Assembly (NCBI GenBank): GCA_019422105.1 | Contig: JAHZDZ010000002.1 | Span: 1 to 64,000 of the forward strand | Source of the DNA: Bacillota bacterium | Lineage (GTDB): Bacteria > Bacillota > Clostridia > Lachnospirales > Anaerotignaceae | Direction of reading: 5' to 3' | Length of the DNA: 64,000 nucleotides | Shown here: positions 62,060 through 64,000 of the stretch, one piece after another | How the letters are laid out: each line of letters starts with the position of its first letter | Numbering within the stretch: the first letter of the stretch is position 1 | Notes under the pieces: generated by a model | Database searches by the model: none | Seen by the model: the letters and a program-made list of their open reading frames with translations, nothing else | What the model was told of the DNA's origin: nothing | Made by a program: the position numbers and the translations under genes

Positions 62060-63202
62060 GTGGAGGACTCGAAAAGGATTTTAGAATATATGCTGAAGGA
62101 AAAGGATAATTTTGTGGCTTTATTGAAGGAGGCTGTGGAGCTGGAATCTCCTACCTATGGAGACAAGGCTTTGACGGACAGGTGCGGTGTGTTTTTTCAG
62201 AACCTGTATAAAAGACTGGGCTTTCAAATAACAGTCCTTCCGCAGACAGAATGCGGTGACCATTTTATTGCAGAGCTTGGAGAGGGAGATAAAACCGTTC
62301 TTATCGGCGGGCATTATGACACAGCCTTTGACCTTGGTGTAGGTCCGACAATGCCTTGGAAAGTGGAGAACGGGAAAGCCTTCGGCCCTGCCGCAATGGA
62401 TATGAAGGGCGGCCTTATTATGGCCTACTATGCGGTTAAGGCATTACAGGATTTAGATATACCCATAAATAAAAAAATCAGAATGCTTATCAGCTCTGAT
62501 GAGGAGATGGGGAGTAAAACAACAAAGGATCTCTATCTGGAGGAGGGGCGCAGGAGCGACTATGCCATTGTTTTGGAGCCGGGAAAAAGCCGCATAGGAG
62601 ATATTAAAACCTCCCGTGCGGGAAGGGCGATTGTGAAGGTTTTTGTTCATGGCAGAGCATCTCATTCCGGCAATGCGCCGCGGGATGCAATCAGCGCAAT
62701 TATGGAAATGCAGTATCAGCTTCGTGCGGTGGACAAAATGAACGATTATGAAAATGGAGTAACAGTGGCGCCAATCTACATTACATCAGGCATTGACGAC
62801 AGCGCAACGGTGCCGGGCGAGGGGTATTTTACAATGGATGTCAGAACACCTACTATGGAGGCTATGGATAGGGTAATGGCACAGATTAATGCTTTGGAGC
62901 CGTTTCTTGCGGGTTGCAAATTGGAGGTTCAAAGCGTTGTAAAGCCTCCGCTTGAATTTAACGAGCAAAACAAAGCCATGTTTGAAAGGGCGGACAAATT
63001 GGCGGATGAGCTTGGCTTCCGTTTGAATGAAAACTATGTCGGCGGAGGAAGCGACGGCAATTATATCGGATCCACCGGTGTTCCCACTATGGATGGAATG
63101 GGCATGACAGGGGAATTCCTGCATAATCCCAAGGAATATGTATTTATTGATCATATACCATACCGCACCGCCCTTTTGGCAAGACTTCTGCAAACATTAT
63201 GA
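62060..63202 (+). CDS. M20 family metallopeptidase (carboxypeptidase G2-like)
   Basis: The 380-residue di-zinc peptidase has metal and catalytic motifs in GGHYDTAFD, GPAAMDMKGG, SSDEEMGS and VLEPGK, and HGRASHSGNAP in the dimerisation domain. It probably removes C-terminal residues or acyl groups from peptides or folate-like compounds. It begins with GTG 62060 (AAAGGGG upstream). A second, paralogous M20 gene follows 33 bases later. Confidence 0.92.
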   Translation: MEDSKRILEYMLKEKDNFVALLKEAVELESPTYGDKALTDRCGVFFQNLYKRLGFQITVLPQTECGDHFIAELGEGDKTVLIGGHYDTAFDLGVGPTMPWKVENGKAFGPAAMDMKGGLIMAYYAVKALQDLDIPINKKIRMLISSDEEMGSKTTKDLYLEEGRRSDYAIVLEPGKSRIGDIKTSRAGRAIVKVFVHGRASHSGNAPRDAISAIMEMQYQLRAVDKMNDYENGVTVAPIYITSGIDDSATVPGEGYFTMDVRTPTMEAMDRVMAQINALEPFLAGCKLEVQSVVKPPLEFNEQNKAMFERADKLADELGFRLNENYVGGGSDGNYIGSTGVPTMDGMGMTGEFLHNPKEYVFIDHIPYRTALLARLLQTL

Positions 63203-63235
63203 TTTTTGGTACGTTGTGGAAGGAGCAGATAGTAT

Positions 63236-64000
63236 ATGGAGGACGGAAGCAAAATTTTAGAGTATCTGGAAAAGGAAAAAACAAATTTCCTGGAAATATT
63301 GAGACAAGCTGTTGAGATGGAGTCCCCGACCTATGAGAGCAAAGAGGCGTCAGACAGGTGCGGCCGTTTTTTTCAAAAGCTTTATGAGAGCCTGGGCTTT
63401 CGTATTACAGTGATTCCTCAGACGGAATGCGGTGACCATTTTATAGCGGAATATGGAGAAGGGACGGAAACCATATTTCTGGTAGGGCATTATGACACAG
63501 TCTTTTCGCTGGGGACACTTGAGACAATGCCCTGGAGGACAGACGGCGAAAAGGCCTACGGCCCCGGCGCACTGGACATGAAGGGCGGTCTTGTGGGCAT
63601 CTATTATGCGGTAAAAGCGCTTCAGGACTTGGGTATCGCCATAAACAAGAAAATCAAGATATTTGTAAGCGGTGATGAGGAGCCGGGAAGCAAAACATCC
63701 CATGATAGGATTATGGCGGAGGCTATTGGATGCAAATGCGCATTGGTTATGGAGCCGGGGAAAAAGGGATGGGGCGATGTGAAGACAGCCCGTTTGGGCA
63801 AGGGCGTCTACAAAATTGTAGCCCATGGAAAATCATCCCATTCAGGCAACAGTCCTCAGGATGGCGTCAGTGCAGCCATTGAGCTTGGACATCAGATTTT
63901 GGAGGTGAATAAACTCAATGATTTTGAGAGGGGTATTACCGTAACGCCTGTCTATATTGCGGCGGGAATTGACGATATGTGCATGGTGCCGGATAAAGGC
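63236..64000 (+). CDS. M20 family metallopeptidase, 3' end outside the window
   Basis: The frame from ATG 63236 is open for 255 codons to the window edge without a stop. It is a close paralogue of the preceding gene: GHYDTVFSLG, GPGALDMKGG, SGDEEPGS, MEPGK, HGKSSHSGNSPQDG. AAGGAGCAG precedes ATG. The pair looks like a tandem duplication with divergence, probably widening the substrate range. The C-terminal part, with the last His ligand, is not visible. Confidence 0.92.
   Translation, partial: MEDGSKILEYLEKEKTNFLEILRQAVEMESPTYESKEASDRCGRFFQKLYESLGFRITVIPQTECGDHFIAEYGEGTETIFLVGHYDTVFSLGTLETMPWRTDGEKAYGPGALDMKGGLVGIYYAVKALQDLGIAINKKIKIFVSGDEEPGSKTSHDRIMAEAIGCKCALVMEPGKKGWGDVKTARLGKGVYKIVAHGKSSHSGNSPQDGVSAAIELGHQILEVNKLNDFERGITVTPVYIAAGIDDMCMVPDKG

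Overview
The window looks like a chromosomal segment of an anaerobic, low-to-moderate-GC Firmicute, most likely a Clostridia/Lachnospirales-type gut organism. The basis is strong AGGAGG-type ribosome binding sites, consensus sigma-A promoters, a T-box leader, an FMN riboswitch, desulfoferrodoxin, a K+-dependent membrane pyrophosphatase, S-layer homology domains, a GatCAB operon and a VanG-type ligase. The genus cannot be fixed from the sequence alone. No phage, transposase, integrase, rRNA, tRNA or CRISPR array was seen.

Layout. 1-4.4 kb: a ~145-bp tandem repeat, a YtcJ-like amidohydrolase and a polar amino-acid ABC transporter (binding protein, permease, ATPase). 4.8-6.8 kb: desulfoferrodoxin and a CPA2-type cation/proton antiporter. 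7.0-7.2 kb: a candidate structured small RNA. 7.5-11.4 kb: a FUSC-type membrane protein and a Na+/phosphate symporter behind a four-repeat Pho-box-like promoter. 11.9-13.9 kb: a surface protein with three SLH repeats. 14.2-18.9 kb: a LysR regulator divergent from a DUF917 / NCS1 permease / NicX-M29-like operon. 19.2-28.8 kb: arginine biosynthesis, argH and argG on the minus strand and argC-argJ-cdd1-argJ-argB-argD on the plus strand, with two argJ paralogues. An inverted pair of ~350-bp repeat elements lies inside and beyond this block.

30.2-35.6 kb: a VanG-type D-Ala-D-Ser ligase, a VanXY dipeptidase/carboxypeptidase and a VanT membrane domain lacking its racemase half, followed by a BlaI repressor and a BlaR1-like M56 sensor protease whose extracellular domain is not a penicillin-binding domain. 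Two promoters with matching twin BlaI-type operators sit before blaI and before blaR1. The first drives no recognisable gene. 35.8-39.8 kb: FMN riboswitch and ribD-ribE-ribBA-ribH. 40.2-42.4 kb: hppA with a structured leader. 42.9-46.9 kb: XRE-cupin regulator, aldehyde dehydrogenase, M20 amidohydrolase and a PPOX-fold protein. 47.3-49.1 kb: proS (minus strand) with a T-box. 50.2-54.9 kb: M29 aminopeptidase and gatCAB. 55.2-57.3 kb: glycerophosphodiesterase and an SH3/NlpC-P60 cell-wall hydrolase. 57.8-64 kb: a LysR regulator divergent from a YjiH-YjiG-YfcC-M20-M20 peptide/amino-acid operon, separated by another ~143-bp tandem repeat.

The main themes are amino-acid and peptide uptake and catabolism (ABC transporter, M20/M29 peptidases, YfcC, YjiHG), arginine and riboflavin synthesis, and a cell-envelope block (Van genes plus BlaI/BlaR1). 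The most unusual observations are the orphan BlaI-type promoter beside an incomplete Van cluster, the divergent second ArgJ, the inverted repeat elements around the arginine genes, the hairpin-rich 143-145-bp repeats, and an A7 slippery run at the end of the second LysR gene that would append a membrane helix by -1 frameshifting.
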